Assembly (NCBI RefSeq): GCF_000350225.1
Contig: NW_005179193.1
Location: 27,126-91,125, forward strand
Source: Chondrus crispus
Lineage: Eukaryota > Rhodophyta > Florideophyceae > Gigartinales > Gigartinaceae
Reading direction: 5' to 3'
Length of the DNA: 64,000 nt
This document shows positions 1 through 10,924 of this stretch, one piece after another. The notes beneath the pieces are model-generated. The model was not told the DNA's origin and did not search any database. It saw nothing but the letters and a program-made list of their open reading frames with translations. Both the position numbers and the translations under genes were made by a program. Each line of letters begins with the position of its first letter. Positions within the stretch are counted from its first letter, which is position 1.

Positions 1-666
1 TCGCAGGACTTTTCCCTCCCGCACCCCCTCCGAGACCTCCCCGCAGATCAGTGCCTACAGGCAGACATCGGCAACAGCTTCACGTCCAACACCTCCCCCA
101 CCGCCAGATGGACAAACGACCTCCTCGTTCAGGTCCTTGCCAATGAGGTCGAGGATCTTATCTACTCCAATGACGATCGCGCCGGAGACGACGTACATGT
201 CGGCGAGTTTGACACCTTCTACTCCACTTTCAAGCAGCCGTTCGAGCTCGACTTCTACATGCGGAGGCTCGTCCAATATGTCAACTGCTCCACCGCTGTC
301 TTCGTCTCAATGTTTGTCTACTTGGACAGAGTCCAGGAAATCTGCAAGCCTCTCCTCGCCACAGATATGAACTGCCATCGCCTCGTCTTTACATGTCTCG
401 TCCTGGCAGTCAAGAACCTGGAGGATGAGGTCCATTCCAACGCCTACTATGCTCGCGTCGGCGGATTGACCATCGAGGAAATGAACATCCTCGAATTGAA
501 GCTCCTCAAGGTCCTCGACTGGAACCTCACCATCGCTCCGGAGACCTACGCTGTGTATGAAGAGGGCATGGTCCACACTGCATCTGTACTCACTGGCGCT
601 GCCAATAGTCCAATCGCCGCGGCTGTAGCCGCCCCCTATCCTATTCGTGTTGAGAACGACCACTGA
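1..666 (+). CDS. PHO80/PCL-type cyclin, 3' part (N-terminus outside the window)
   Basis: The frame is open from the first base and ends at TGA 664-666, giving about 221 residues. The core has cyclin-box features: an RLVQYVNCSTAVF helix, SMFVYLDRV, HRLVFTCLVLAVK, then a YYARVGGLTIEEMNILE segment and a final LLKVLDWNL helix. This order, with the short G-G-L-T-xx-E-M-N linker, is typical of PHO80-like (P/U-type) cyclins, which bind a CDK and act in phosphate or nutrient signalling and growth control. The CDK partner cannot be told from here. The first internal ATG (259) lies inside the cyclin box, so the true start is upstream of the window. The end after WNL is a short low-complexity Ala/Pro tail. 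No intron is seen. Confidence 0.8.
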   Translation, partial: SQDFSLPHPLRDLPADQCLQADIGNSFTSNTSPTARWTNDLLVQVLANEVEDLIYSNDDRAGDDVHVGEFDTFYSTFKQPFELDFYMRRLVQYVNCSTAVFVSMFVYLDRVQEICKPLLATDMNCHRLVFTCLVLAVKNLEDEVHSNAYYARVGGLTIEEMNILELKLLKVLDWNLTIAPETYAVYEEGMVHTASVLTGAANSPIAAAVAAPYPIRVENDH

Positions 667-3600
667 TGTCGGAAAAGAAGAAAAAAAGCTAACTACAGAA
701 TGGAGGAACACTTTCTCAGTGATGCCGGCAGTGAATAACGATGGGCAATCAGGTCTTTTATTTCTTTCCTGGATGGCGATGAGATTGCCCGGATCGGATA
801 GATTACGGTTGGTATGGAGCGGACGGTATCCGGGCAGGAATATTAATCTCAGACAAGGATACCATTCTATTAACTCGATGTAGATGGTGGGCGATAATAC
901 GGAAGAAGCCGTATCTGTCGCTTATTAATTTGGAGATAGATCAAGGAAAAGGTGGACGGTATGGTGGAAATGGGGATGGTCGTTATTTTTGAAAAGCGCT
1001 ACTAACTTATGTTGTCTGAGAGGTTTTTGATAAAGATTTTGATTCTAACAATACTTGAGACAAACCGATGTCGTGCCCTTGCCTTACTTGACCTCGACGT
1101 ATGACGGTCAGCATCTTTTTTTGACGTTTTTTTAATGGGGATTTGCAAAAATACAACGCTGCACATGGGACGTTTTGTTGCCGTACAGTACGTTGTTGCT
1201 CCAAGAAATGGCAAAGAAGACGGGGAAGAGGTGAGAAGTGGAGGCGGCGTGGTGTATATATTACCGCTGTATCCTGGTTGGTTTCTACGTTGCAAAGGCA
1301 TAAGATGCGCGGATACGGCTTGGCAACCAACAGGACAATCCTGGATGCATGCGTCCGAAGGGGGCGCCACGAGATCAAGAGATGGTGAGGACATCAATGC
1401 AAAAAGGCCGCAGCAAAAGGAAACGAATCATCTATCTCTCCTTCGATGCAGCACACACTGCTGTACTAACGTAGACTTGACCGCCCCCCCGCGCACACAC
1501 CCCGAGATGGGATGTCGAGGAACACACAGTGCCCTCTCATTGCGCGACGCTGCCAACAGCGTCCAACGCGCGCCGTCAGGTGTCCAAGCGATCGCGGCGG
1601 GGCGCCAAAGGGCGCGCAGCGGGCGAGCATGGCAACGGGCGGGGGCGCGGGGGCGTCCGCCGCCGTCCTCGTCGACGTGCCGCGTTGCTCCGCGCGTTGT
1701 GGGGCTCGCGCATGGGGGATGTCCGTGCGAGCCAGCGTGCGGATCCAGCGATGCTCCCCTCTGCCCGGCAGGGTCGCGGCTTGCGCCGTGTGCAGCCAGC
1801 GGAGCCTCTGGCTGCGACCGTTCCGCACCAATCGTAGGTGCACACGGCGCATCCATCCCGTGCTGCAAATTCCATGGGCCAATCCTACAGCCCATGGCGC
1901 GACCGCATTGGACGCAAACGACAACCCGCCTCGCCGCCCATCCACCGCGCTGCCGGCCTGCAAGCAAATGCACAATCTTCCATCCCACGATGCCATGTCC
2001 TGATTTCCCTCGTTTTTCCTCGTTTGCCAACACCTCTGTGCCCATTGCAAGCGGGCGACTCATCGCCCCCTCCACCCCTACGTATGCATGCTGCCCAGTT
2101 GTGACAGTTCGCGCCATTCTGGCAGTACCATAGCTGTTCTGTACCCTTGGGCACAGAACAGATACGGTCCGTATCTCTCTAGCTGGGCACACGGAGCCCA
2201 GGCTTACAGTGCACCCTCAACCACCCCCTCCCTCACAATGTCAGCATCCTGACTTGCAAACATCATGTGCCCACCCCGCATCACTCCGTGAGTTCCATCA
2301 CCTTCTCGCCTTGTTGCGACTGCGCTTCGTATCAGTTAACAACTTTCTCAGCCCTGCTCTCGCACCTCCCACGCCGCATTCGTCCATGTCGTCCGGCCCC
2401 TTGTTCTTGCATTTACTGCCCTTTTCAACTACCTCATCAACACGCGAGCCCCGTGGTACAATTCATCCGTTGCTTGACCACGTCTGCCAACAGGCCCCCT
2501 TCTACAATACTTACCCTGCCTGCCACTTGCAGCAGTATACTAAATTCGAAGACCTCTCCGGCAACCCTGAGGCCCGTGGCAATTCCTGTGACGGCGGAAA
2601 GAATGAAGACTTGTCGAAACAAGCCAGAAAAGCTATGTTCCCTATTTCCAAACCCAGCCATTCGCTGCATCGAGGTCACCGGCGCTACAGTTTTGGTTGA
2701 CACTCAAACCTACAGTGCCAAGGGTCCAGTACAGCATACAGTACCCATGGGTATGTACACCATGCTGTGTCACAAACAATAATGTCATTGAATTGCGCGT
2801 CATCTGCTTTAGATTCCTCATGGCCACCGAAAGGCGGATGGATGCGTTGATTTCGAACAATAAAACGCCACGCGCAATGTGCCCCTCTTTCCAAGGGGCG
2901 GATTCGTTACCTCAAAAACCTACCTGCTGATGGACAGACCGATGGTCGGTTCTTTTATTCTTCCCCACCATTTTGAATTCGAAATACTACTTGGTACTGT
3001 ACAGAATACAGAATTTCTAACGTATTCGCCGCTGTCATACAGTCCGAAGAGACGTACAGTAGAGAGACGTTTCTGTGTTATACAGTAACACCACGCGCCG
3101 ATCAGCTGCCTTCAGATAGTTACGTTAGGCCCAGGGGAAAGAGAGTTTCCTCTGTTAAAAAATTGTGAATGCCGAGAGAGTTTAGCACAATCGGCAACTC
3201 TCTTTCGCGTCCTGGTGTGTATCGGGTCTTGCGACATGGCTTTAGGGCCTCTTTTTTCATAGCTTCAATAAAGGATCTATGGTTATGCACTCGAAATTTT
3301 TGGAGTCACTTCTGTCTTGGCATTTTGAAATGACCGACAAATGATTGCTTTGGTATGTTTGTAATGCCTTGCTTGTACAGTACTGCGGCGCCCTATATTG
3401 AAGACGAAATTTTTCTATGGTCGGCTTTCCATATTTTTCAGGCCTTTTTCAACCATTCAAACGCTATGAATGATGTTGTGTCGACGTAGAACTCAACTAT
3501 AATGTACTGCACAGGCCTTCAATCCTAATGCCGTTGCACACCGATGCAAACATGATGCCTATCTCAACCGCCGTATCGAAAGTTGGAGAATCGATTGCAG

Positions 3601-4373
3601 AAAAGGCCTGTCAAAGCTTGTGCGAGTGATGGTTTACGCACCTCGCTTCGTGAGACTAATAGATTGATTTTGAAGAGAGCTCCGATATTGTCGTATTGTG
3701 ACCTCTTCTCTGGATTTAATAGCAGATATTTAGATAGGGATGAAATACATGACCTGTTCCTGCTTCCAGTGGAGGCAAAATACTGTATCTCACCCATATG
3801 AGAGAGTCTCGCGCAAGCCCGCATAAACGTGGCATTGCTTGTTGCTTGAAACAGTTCCAAGTGCAACAGCACGATAGCAGCCTCCAGGTGTGCACTGTTT
3901 CAAGAGTCTCCAGCCACTTTTGAAATTTCAATTGTGCCGCATTAGCATTAGGAGTGCCGACTGGGGCGGAGCATCGAAGAAGTGCAAACCTGCAGTGACA
4001 GACGTACCGTAGGAACAAAGAAGAAACCTAACGTTGTACCGTATGGTATGCTAGACTGCTTCTTAATGAGTGGTACAGTATTAGTTATTCTGCGTGGACA
4101 AGGAGAAGGCGAGGAAAGGTGCGAGTAAAAGTATGCAATACTGCCCGTGCACCGAAAAAGTTCCACAGCGACCGATGTAAAGTTTAACCTTACTGGCTGC
4201 AACAATAATAACTCAACTTTGTTTTGAACGGTGCAATGCAATGCGTATACGATGCGCATCGACAAACCATCGCTCCTTTCGTCCCCCGGGTCAAGATGGT
4301 AGCGTGTCTGCACTGCTCTCCACGGTGATTCAATTTCTTCTTTGGCCCGTATCTGACCCCTGCTATGTATTCT
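667..4373. other. Gene-free stretch downstream of the cyclin gene
   Basis: No convincing gene is visible. A GC-rich patch at about 1490-1960 is open in several frames on both strands, but none of the translations looks like a protein. Around 2125-2205 there are several short inverted repeats, including a 17-base near-perfect palindrome centred on GGTCC near 2170. From about 2700 on, the DNA is AT-richer and holds many TACAGT/ACTGTA words, often in pairs. Confidence 0.5.
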
Positions 4374-4736
4374 TCAAGCAACGTACAGTGCAGTACTGGA
4401 TTGCATCCATTTTAAACCTCTGCTGTATGAGAGATTACAGCATTTAAAATAAGAACTGTGTAACTTTAGAAGCGCTCCTTGCTCCTGATTTTCGTGCTTG
4501 GGCAGGACCCATGGTCCTATGGCCAGACGATCTTCGGCACCGTTGGCATCGTAGATGCGGCCATACAAGAGATTGGAGTCGGTGTATGCAAATCGCCTGT
4601 GTTCAAAATCGGGGCGCTGGTGACCACGTTTCAAAATGTACATTGCAAAGGACGGGATGATATTCAAACGTGGATATTTGTCGGTGGCTCGCTTTCTCGC
4701 AGCGGTGCGCCAAACGATATGGCAATGTGTATGTCA
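4374..4736 (-). CDS. Coding-like fragment of unknown function
   Basis: A frame on the minus strand is open from about 4736 to 4374. Its middle part (about 60 residues, with the stretches RGHQRPDFEHRRFAYTDS and GRIYDANGAEDRLAIGPWVL) has a normal protein composition, while both ends look random. I do not recognise the family. It lies alone in gene-free DNA, has no convincing start codon and could be a relic of a gene fragment. A chance open frame cannot be excluded. Confidence 0.25.
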
Positions 4737-4737
4737 T

Positions 4738-5554
4738 CAATCTACATGAAGGATGCTTCCAGAGAGGGTGTATTCTTCACTGTATATTGAATTCCTTCCC
4801 AGTCATACAGTTGTCGACAATGGGCATTCAGCACAGTCGGTGTATTCGACAGCGCCATGTAGCTCTGACTTGGGTAATCCAACAGTATTCTGTGCTGTAC
4901 ACGTTCTGTACTGTATTCGAATCAGAGAAAATGGCATTCAGTTGAATCGGCTCGCTTCTTTTCACCGGTTGTAAAGCTTTTACGTGGTGTGTGCGGGGGC
5001 ATGCAACAACAATCAGGATTCGGCATTTGTACGTTGAGCTGATGAGTCGTTTGCAGACGCATGCAGCCACAGTGGCCATCTGTATAGTCGTGACATTGTC
5101 GTTCATGACCCAGGGAGCGGACGTTTTCACTTACTACAAGTTGCACGCAATTTATGTGGGGTCGAGCTGTGTGAGGTTTGTGTATTGTAGCGGATAATAC
5201 TGTATCTCTCCGGGCAAAGCCTTTCATACCCCCAGATTGGCGAAGGGACACACTGTACCCAAGGGTAGTTGGTGTACGGTGTTATTAGCAAACAAAAAAA
5301 AAGCGTGGCGATTTATTACTGTACAGCACAACGAAATTTTGCTATGGGCTCACCGCCAATACTGCAAATTTTCATTTTAAGGTCAGAGCGAAGTTGAAGT
5401 CAATACAAAACCTACACTACGCTTGATTCGACTGGCTGTTCCTCAATCTAACACGGCGCATGATCATTAAATTCGCAGTGCGAGGATTTCTGTCATCAAA
5501 ATTCAATTTTGGCTTTATCGATCGAGCGAGTCTTACACTGCAAGCAATATAGAC
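4738..5554. other. Intergenic DNA, no gene seen
   Basis: AT-rich DNA with repeated TACAGT/ACTGTA words (for example near 4890-4920 and 5318-5326) and a poly-A run near 5293. No coding or RNA feature is recognised. Confidence 0.5.
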
Positions 5555-5860
5555 ACCCCATTCACTTTTACATTAGGGCCATTTGCGGATCTTGGGGTGA
5601 CAGGTGCGGCTTTTGATGCCCTTGGGGAGGTGAAGTTCTAGCCCTGGGGGTGTTTTGGGGGCGACTACCCCAATTGAGGTGGCATTGAAGGGTGACGTTC
5701 CTCATTCATCCAATTCCGAGGGTGACGTCGCCCTAAGAAAACGACATGTTGAAACATGCCGATCTTTGTCTGTGTCTATAGGGCGACATTGGATCGTTTT
5801 CTGAGATTGATGTGATTTCAGTTGGAAATATAGGGTGACTTCATATGCGAAACACCGGCA
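5555..5860 (+). repeat. Left GGGYGAC array, candidate terminal repeat of the MULE element
   Basis: At least six degenerate units with the core GGGTGAC or GGGCGAC occur here, several preceded by TATA (for example near 5614, 5659, 5690, 5720, 5780 and 5833); one is inverted at about 5727-5735. The outer part (about 5560-5620) aligns, in inverted orientation, with 14760-14815 on the other side of the transposase gene: CCCCAT, then a GGG box, then GGATCTTGGGGTGACA against GATTTTGGGGCGACA. The similarity is diverged but ordered. This is what a long MULE terminal inverted repeat would look like. The exact ends and the 9-bp target duplication could not be fixed by eye. Confidence 0.45.
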
Positions 5861-5931
5861 ACTTCTACCCACTCTATCTACATACAATTACATACAGTAT
5901 TTTCCGTATTTTCCATACCACGGAAGCATGT

Positions 5932-8900
5932 TTACCTAGTGTTTTCATCCCCATAAAGCTGTCTCAGTGCACAATCAGTGACAGTATGCGTCTCAGAACG
6001 ACAAAGAGAGCAAGTATACTTCCTCTTTGATGGCGCAGGTCCGTTCTCATACCAGCTCTTCTTACGTTTTCCCGCGTTTTTCACTGGCCTCCCACGAGGA
6101 GGAGGGATAGCTTTGGGAATTCTTAAGTTCTGACCAAAAGCTACTAACCGTTTCGCTTGTTTGATAACTTTGTCGACAGAGTATTGCGCCGGCATTGAGT
6201 AACACAAGCTGTAGTAATTCTCTTTCCATGCTTTCGTCAAATGTCGTCGCGCAACGTGCTTATACAAATTATTAGATCCGTACTTCTCACATATGACAGC
6301 CGTTCCGTGATAGCAAGGAAAACCGGAACCATCTCGTGAATGCATGCAGCATGAAGGGGGCGTGTTTGGCTCTGAACGCATGACTACATGCCTCAAACGC
6401 GTTCCGTCCACCACGCTTCGTACCGTCGCCTCCATTTGCCCCGTTCCCTCTACAAACCTAACAGACTCCTTATAAACTCTTGATCTCTGAATGAGTAGCG
6501 CAAGACGTTGTTCAATGTGAGGTGGTACGGGACTCTTGCAGTTCATTGCAGTTGCTTGCCGCTTCAAAAAGGCAGTTCGCTGTGTCGACACAACTTTCTC
6601 CAGCATCTTTTGAGGCTCCACTGTCCTGATGTGGTTTCGCAGGGCGGCGGACATACCACTTTCAGCTCCTTGAGATGTCGTGATTAGATCTTGCAACATC
6701 GAGCATGCTCTGTACAGCTCACTGTCATCAAACCTATTAAGGTAATCTGACATCTTCATCGGGAAGTCTTTTTTGGCTTGAATAACCTCATCCCTGCTTG
6801 GGTTTCGAAGCGCTTTATCGTACATGCGCACACCAACAACCTTTCCCGCACCCAGTGCTGTAGCGAGATTTTTTCGGACATGCAGTGGGTCCAGGAACAA
6901 CTTCGCGTGCTGCATGCACCGCTTGTACGCTGAGTCGATAGATTTCTCCTGGTCGACAATTGTCGTCCTCGTAGGTACATCAAACCCTGGGATATCCGCG
7001 GCGGCAGCAAAAACTTTCTCCCATGTGTCCATTCCCTCAGCTCCCACGAAATGGGCGAACACCAAGGGGCAGAGTTGATGGTTAGTGTCGTATCCGAACA
7101 CTTCAAATGTGGTTCCGTAAGAACGGCGGCCCAAACCCTCGCAATGAGCGGCATCCGCTGCGCATGTCATCCTGCCCTTTCTACAGAAAGCTTCTGCAAC
7201 CATCGGGACGAAGAGGAACCCGCCATAATATTTACCCTCATCCGCAATATCCGAGACGTCCACATCCTCTACATTAAACCCGGATTGTAGGGATCTTAGT
7301 TTTTCAGAGTATGAAAGTTTTTGCTGTTGCTTGTATATGAATCGTGCAGCCTTGATGCGCTGCGCCTTCATTTCCGTACCGGACAAGATGAAAATGTCCA
7401 CCCTGTGCCCCAATTCCCTCAACAGATCAGAGTATCCTTCCAGGGCAGCCATGTCAACGGCTCGAGCAGCTGAGATGTATCTGTTCAGCTCGCGCCTCAC
7501 AGCGCGAATGTGTGAGTTTGCTGGTTGTCGACGGTAAATTGACTTCGCCCTTAAAATGGACGCTAGGACGCTGGTGGGCATGTCAGGGTTCAAGGCGAAC
7601 TCATCACGAAGCGCCCGTGCGGTTTGCTCAGCGGTATACGCCGGTCTAATTTGACAGGACTTTCTGTCGACTGACTGCCCATAGCACTGGTTTTCGTGCT
7701 CTTGGAACCGATTCAACTTCCACAATCCCGATTTCGGTTGCCGATTAAAAGTGAGAGTTGCGGCACAATGCTTTCGTCGACAGTCCATACGCACCATTTC
7801 GAAGTTTTTCACCACATTCACTCCCTCCGGCACACCCAAATTCGCAGTATATGCTCGAATGAGCTGCTCGCAGCGCCATCTTCCGGAAAGCTGAATCCCA
7901 ACCTCAGGGGTATACGTGACGCATCGCCGGGGAACCCACGTCATCTCTGCTACTCTATCCGCCGCTATTTCCGCCATTGCCTTCCGCTGACTTCTCTTTT
8001 TTGAAGCTCTCTTTTGTTCCGCTCGCCGTTTCTTCTGTTCGTCTTCAGACAAAGTTCTGAGGTCAACTGGCAACACCCTTTCAGCCGCAGCTGCTGCATC
8101 ACAAGCTTCTCCATTGCTGCTAGTGTCTTCAGGCGTGACGGCTATGTACGCTCTGAAATCAAAGTCATCGTCGTCAATACATTCCGGGCGAGGGGAACGA
8201 GAGGAATCTGCTTCATCTTCCATCGAACTTTCTTCTTCGGCATCAACATCCTCATCGTCCTCTTCCTCATCCGAGTTCACCCCGTCACCTCCCTCTCTAT
8301 CCCAATCATCGTCAGGCGCCCCAACGAACTCCGCTTCCTCACCATCTGGGCCGTGACCCATTTTAGATTCAAACTCTCTACCCAGGACATCGGTCATAAA
8401 ATCGGTTCCGTCAAACGAAGATGTATGGATCCTGGGGGAATTATTCCGAGCCCCTCCTTGGCTCCTTGATTCATGACGATCCCTTCGTTCCCTCCTCTGC
8501 CTCTCTTCTCGTTTCCGCGCCTCATTATCCATACGTGCTCGTTCCTGATAAGACATTCTCTTCTCTCTGCGCTCCCTAGCCATCCGTTCCCGCCTTTGCG
8601 TAATCGTCTCAGGCTTTTCCACCTGACGTATGTCTTCGTCTTCCGTTTCCCATTCTTGTCTCATTTCCTTCTCCCTCCGCTGATGTCCCCATTCACTTTC
8701 CGCTGAGCCTTTTCTTTCCCTCTCTTCCTCCAATGCCTGCTCTTTTTCTCTCTCCGCTTCCTCCCTCTTCGCACGTACTCTCTCCTCCTCTAGCCCCTGC
8801 TCCCTTTTACGTCTCAACTCCTGAGCTCTTTCTTCTTGCATCCTTTCTTCACGATTGCGACGCCCCTCCCTCTTTTCCCTTTCTTCACTTTTTTCCGTTT

Positions 8901-9528
8901 CTTTGCTCCTATCCTCGCCTTTTTCCGCTTGAGAAGACATTTCCTCCTCCTCAGCCATGACCTTTCTTCGAATATTTTCCCTTTCCTCCCTTAACATGAG
9001 TTCGAGTAGTTTCTCCTTCGAGGTTGGAATGAGTGTAAAAAGTAGTGTTGCGGGAACCAAATTTGAAGCATCTTCCCCGTTTTCCATCTCATCAAAACGA
9101 ATGTCTCTCTCAGCTTGTTCTTTTGCGCGAGTGAGCTTTTGCATAGCTTTATTCGCGGAGGAGCGATCCGACACACATCTGTCCGGATGAACAAGAAAAG
9201 AGAGCTTCTTGAAACGCTTTTGTATATTGCGCAAAGTGGGCTCGTCACTTTCGTCCGCCGTATCTCCGGGATGAGCGCAACAAAAGACGTCAATTACGGG
9301 CGTTTCGTTGATGATGATTGTCCCAAAGTGATGCAGGGCCTTTCTGGCGTCTGGCGGAAAAGATCGCATTATCCCGCCAAAATATGGCAGAGAAAAAGGG
9401 GAAAGAACAGAGGGTGACAGTGAAAAGCGAGCTGCGGTGCGAGGGATACTTCCGGAGGATGGATTTTTGTGGGGTGACTCCCGGAGAAAGTGGTCGAGGC
9501 GCAGGCCGAGGCGCAGGATATTTGACAA
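5932..9528 (-). CDS. MULE transposase with N-terminal DNAJC8-like J domain
   Basis: Intact 1198-residue protein. Residues about 75-145 form a J domain with HPD at 114-116 inside RFKKLSFLVHPDRC; the helix and the charged region after it resemble spliceosomal DNAJC8-type J proteins. Residues about 160-370 are a highly charged Arg/Glu coiled coil, followed by an acidic Ser-rich stretch. Around residue 600 comes a FLYWCH/MuDR-type zinc motif (MDCRRKHC ... HENQC). The MULE transposase core follows, with TCAADAAHCEG holding the first Asp, TIVDQEKSID the second, and the LFLDPLHVRKNL block. Near the C-terminus are a SWIM-type zinc motif (SCCMHS ... FPCYHG) and a CSLC zinc knuckle. It would cut and move the surrounding element in the nucleus. 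Met54 (codon at 9369) is an alternative start. A J domain on a MULE transposase is unusual. Confidence 0.85.
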   Translation of the reverse strand: MSNILRLGLRLDHFLRESPHKNPSSGSIPRTAARFSLSPSVLSPFSLPYFGGIMRSFPPDARKALHHFGTIIINETPVIDVFCCAHPGDTADESDEPTLRNIQKRFKKLSFLVHPDRCVSDRSSANKAMQKLTRAKEQAERDIRFDEMENGEDASNLVPATLLFTLIPTSKEKLLELMLREERENIRRKVMAEEEEMSSQAEKGEDRSKETEKSEEREKREGRRNREERMQEERAQELRRKREQGLEEERVRAKREEAEREKEQALEEERERKGSAESEWGHQRREKEMRQEWETEDEDIRQVEKPETITQRRERMARERREKRMSYQERARMDNEARKREERQRRERRDRHESRSQGGARNNSPRIHTSSFDGTDFMTDVLGREFESKMGHGPDGEEAEFVGAPDDDWDREGGDGVNSDEEEDDEDVDAEEESSMEDEADSSRSPRPECIDDDDFDFRAYIAVTPEDTSSNGEACDAAAAAERVLPVDLRTLSEDEQKKRRAEQKRASKKRSQRKAMAEIAADRVAEMTWVPRRCVTYTPEVGIQLSGRWRCEQLIRAYTANLGVPEGVNVVKNFEMVRMDCRRKHCAATLTFNRQPKSGLWKLNRFQEHENQCYGQSVDRKSCQIRPAYTAEQTARALRDEFALNPDMPTSVLASILRAKSIYRRQPANSHIRAVRRELNRYISAARAVDMAALEGYSDLLRELGHRVDIFILSGTEMKAQRIKAARFIYKQQQKLSYSEKLRSLQSGFNVEDVDVSDIADEGKYYGGFLFVPMVAEAFCRKGRMTCAADAAHCEGLGRRSYGTTFEVFGYDTNHQLCPLVFAHFVGAEGMDTWEKVFAAAADIPGFDVPTRTTIVDQEKSIDSAYKRCMQHAKLFLDPLHVRKNLATALGAGKVVGVRMYDKALRNPSRDEVIQAKKDFPMKMSDYLNRFDDSELYRACSMLQDLITTSQGAESGMSAALRNHIRTVEPQKMLEKVVSTQRTAFLKRQATAMNCKSPVPPHIEQRLALLIQRSRVYKESVRFVEGTGQMEATVRSVVDGTRLRHVVMRSEPNTPPSCCMHSRDGSGFPCYHGTAVICEKYGSNNLYKHVARRHLTKAWKENYYSLCYSMPAQYSVDKVIKQAKRLVAFGQNLRIPKAIPPPRGRPVKNAGKRKKSWYENGPAPSKRKYTCSLCRSETHTVTDCALRQLYGDENTR

Positions 9529-9933
9529 GAATATCTGCGCTGCGGACGCCCTACAAATGAGACACTCATGCCGGCCAGAAACACTGTTTCTGGAGGACCA
9601 GTAGTTTCATACGAATTGCTCAATTTTTGCAGATAATGCGCCATACATGCCATTTGTGCAATGTCCGAGTGTTTACCAGAGCTTTGAGACCCACATTTAC
9701 GTCACATATCGTTGTTGTTGTACACTAGTTTTGAGAGCTGCTCCGTAGCACGCTGATTATTGAGAAAAGCCAAAGTTTACAGGGATACATGTTTTGTCAC
9801 CCGTCCTATCTACTCGTACAAGTAGTCTCAATTTCACCGAAGCTCTCTCAACTTTTGTACTGAAGCGGTGGAATGGAGGGTATGAGGGGAAGAAGGGGTA
9901 GCGGATGGGTTGTTTGGACCGAGAAGTGAAAGC

Positions 9934-10182
9934 TCAAAACCTCCAATGATTACCGCAATGTACGCATGAGACAAAGGTCGTTAATGGTTCATCTGCGGAC
10001 CGGGTCTGCATCTGGTAATAAGTACATTTTCTTTGCTTGCATTTTCCGCACTTGAACATATCAGTACTTGCCTCTTGCTTGCTAAACGGCATCGCATCTC
10101 TGGTCATCTTAGCACGAACTTCCTCCCGATTCTTTCGTAGCTCATGATGAGGGCGCAGGCGTCCGTTTCGCCGAGAATTCGT
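9934..10182 (-). pseudogene. TFIIS C-terminal zinc-ribbon fragment
   Basis: The minus-strand frame is open from 10182 to TGA 9934-9936. Residues from about 10146 onward match transcription elongation factor TFIIS: an [17 protein letters not shown] helix, the [19 protein letters not shown] first zinc knuckle, the invariant RSADEP acidic hairpin that enters the RNA polymerase II active site, and the second CVHCGNHW knuckle. TFIIS normally ends W-K-F-C; here the last Cys codon is replaced by TGA. The N-terminal LW domain and most of the central domain are missing and the 5' end has no start codon, so this is a gene fragment. It lies between the MULE transposase and the other captured pieces, which suggests transposon capture. 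Confidence 0.7.
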
Positions 10183-10212
10183 TCAGAGATGACAGGGGCG
10201 TTGGGGTGTTGG

Positions 10213-10838
10213 TCAATACAACTGCAACAGCGTTTGATCACATGAGCAATGTCCCAGTCGATGGGAGTGGTGGCCTACCAGTAGGTGACGGTACTGGGGT
10301 GTCGCCGTAACAACTATATGTGGACAGATAGACTTTCTTCCTTTTCCAAATTGTTCATCATAGATTGTGTAAATGGGAGCCTGTACAAGTCTGATACCAT
10401 GCAAGTTTAACAGCTCCGATGTCTTGTTAAGCATGTGCATCCAAGCGATGGAGGACGCCGTTTGAGCGGAAGCAAGCGAGGAAGAGTTCCTCAATAATGT
10501 AAAGTCTCTTCACAGAACCCGTATATACATGTCATACGGTCGAGCCATATGAGCGATATCCACGGCGCATCAGCGAACGACGTGGAATTATCAGTTTCGC
10601 TGCAAATACAGTACTTCGTAGGGACAGGATAATGACGAGGACAGCTTGCCGAGAGATACAATGGCCACCTTCGACACCTGTTGATTGGCGGAATGCGTTC
10701 TGACCATGACACTAGGCCAATAGGAGTGATTCCCATATGGTGACCTTGCTGGACAATGAATGAGGATCCGGACTGCAGAGGGCAGGCTGTGATGTCCGCA
10801 GAAGTATTTGGTTGTTCCAAGAACATTTTAATACGCAA
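10213..10838 (-). pseudogene. Unidentified coding-like stretch in two overlapping frames
   Basis: Two minus-strand frames (10838-10491 and 10494-10213) read one after the other and both look protein-like, for example GHHMGITPIGLVSW, ISLIWLDRMTCIYGF in the first and LNLHGIRLVQAPIYTIYDEQ in the second. They overlap by a few bases, which would fit one gene fragment with a frameshift at about 10492. I do not recognise the family. It sits in the interior of the proposed MULE and may be another captured piece. Confidence 0.3.
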
Positions 10839-10924
10839 ACCAGGCAGCTACATTACTCATGAGTCCTGCACTGTCGTCGGAGTGAGCGCCACATCGCTAG
10901 ATGAAAAAGGCTATGAAACAGTGA

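Noticed and set aside
1135-2192. Long open frames on both strands in a GC-rich patch
   Set aside because: Several frames are open at once, compositions are extreme and no domain is visible; GC-rich DNA lacks stop codons.
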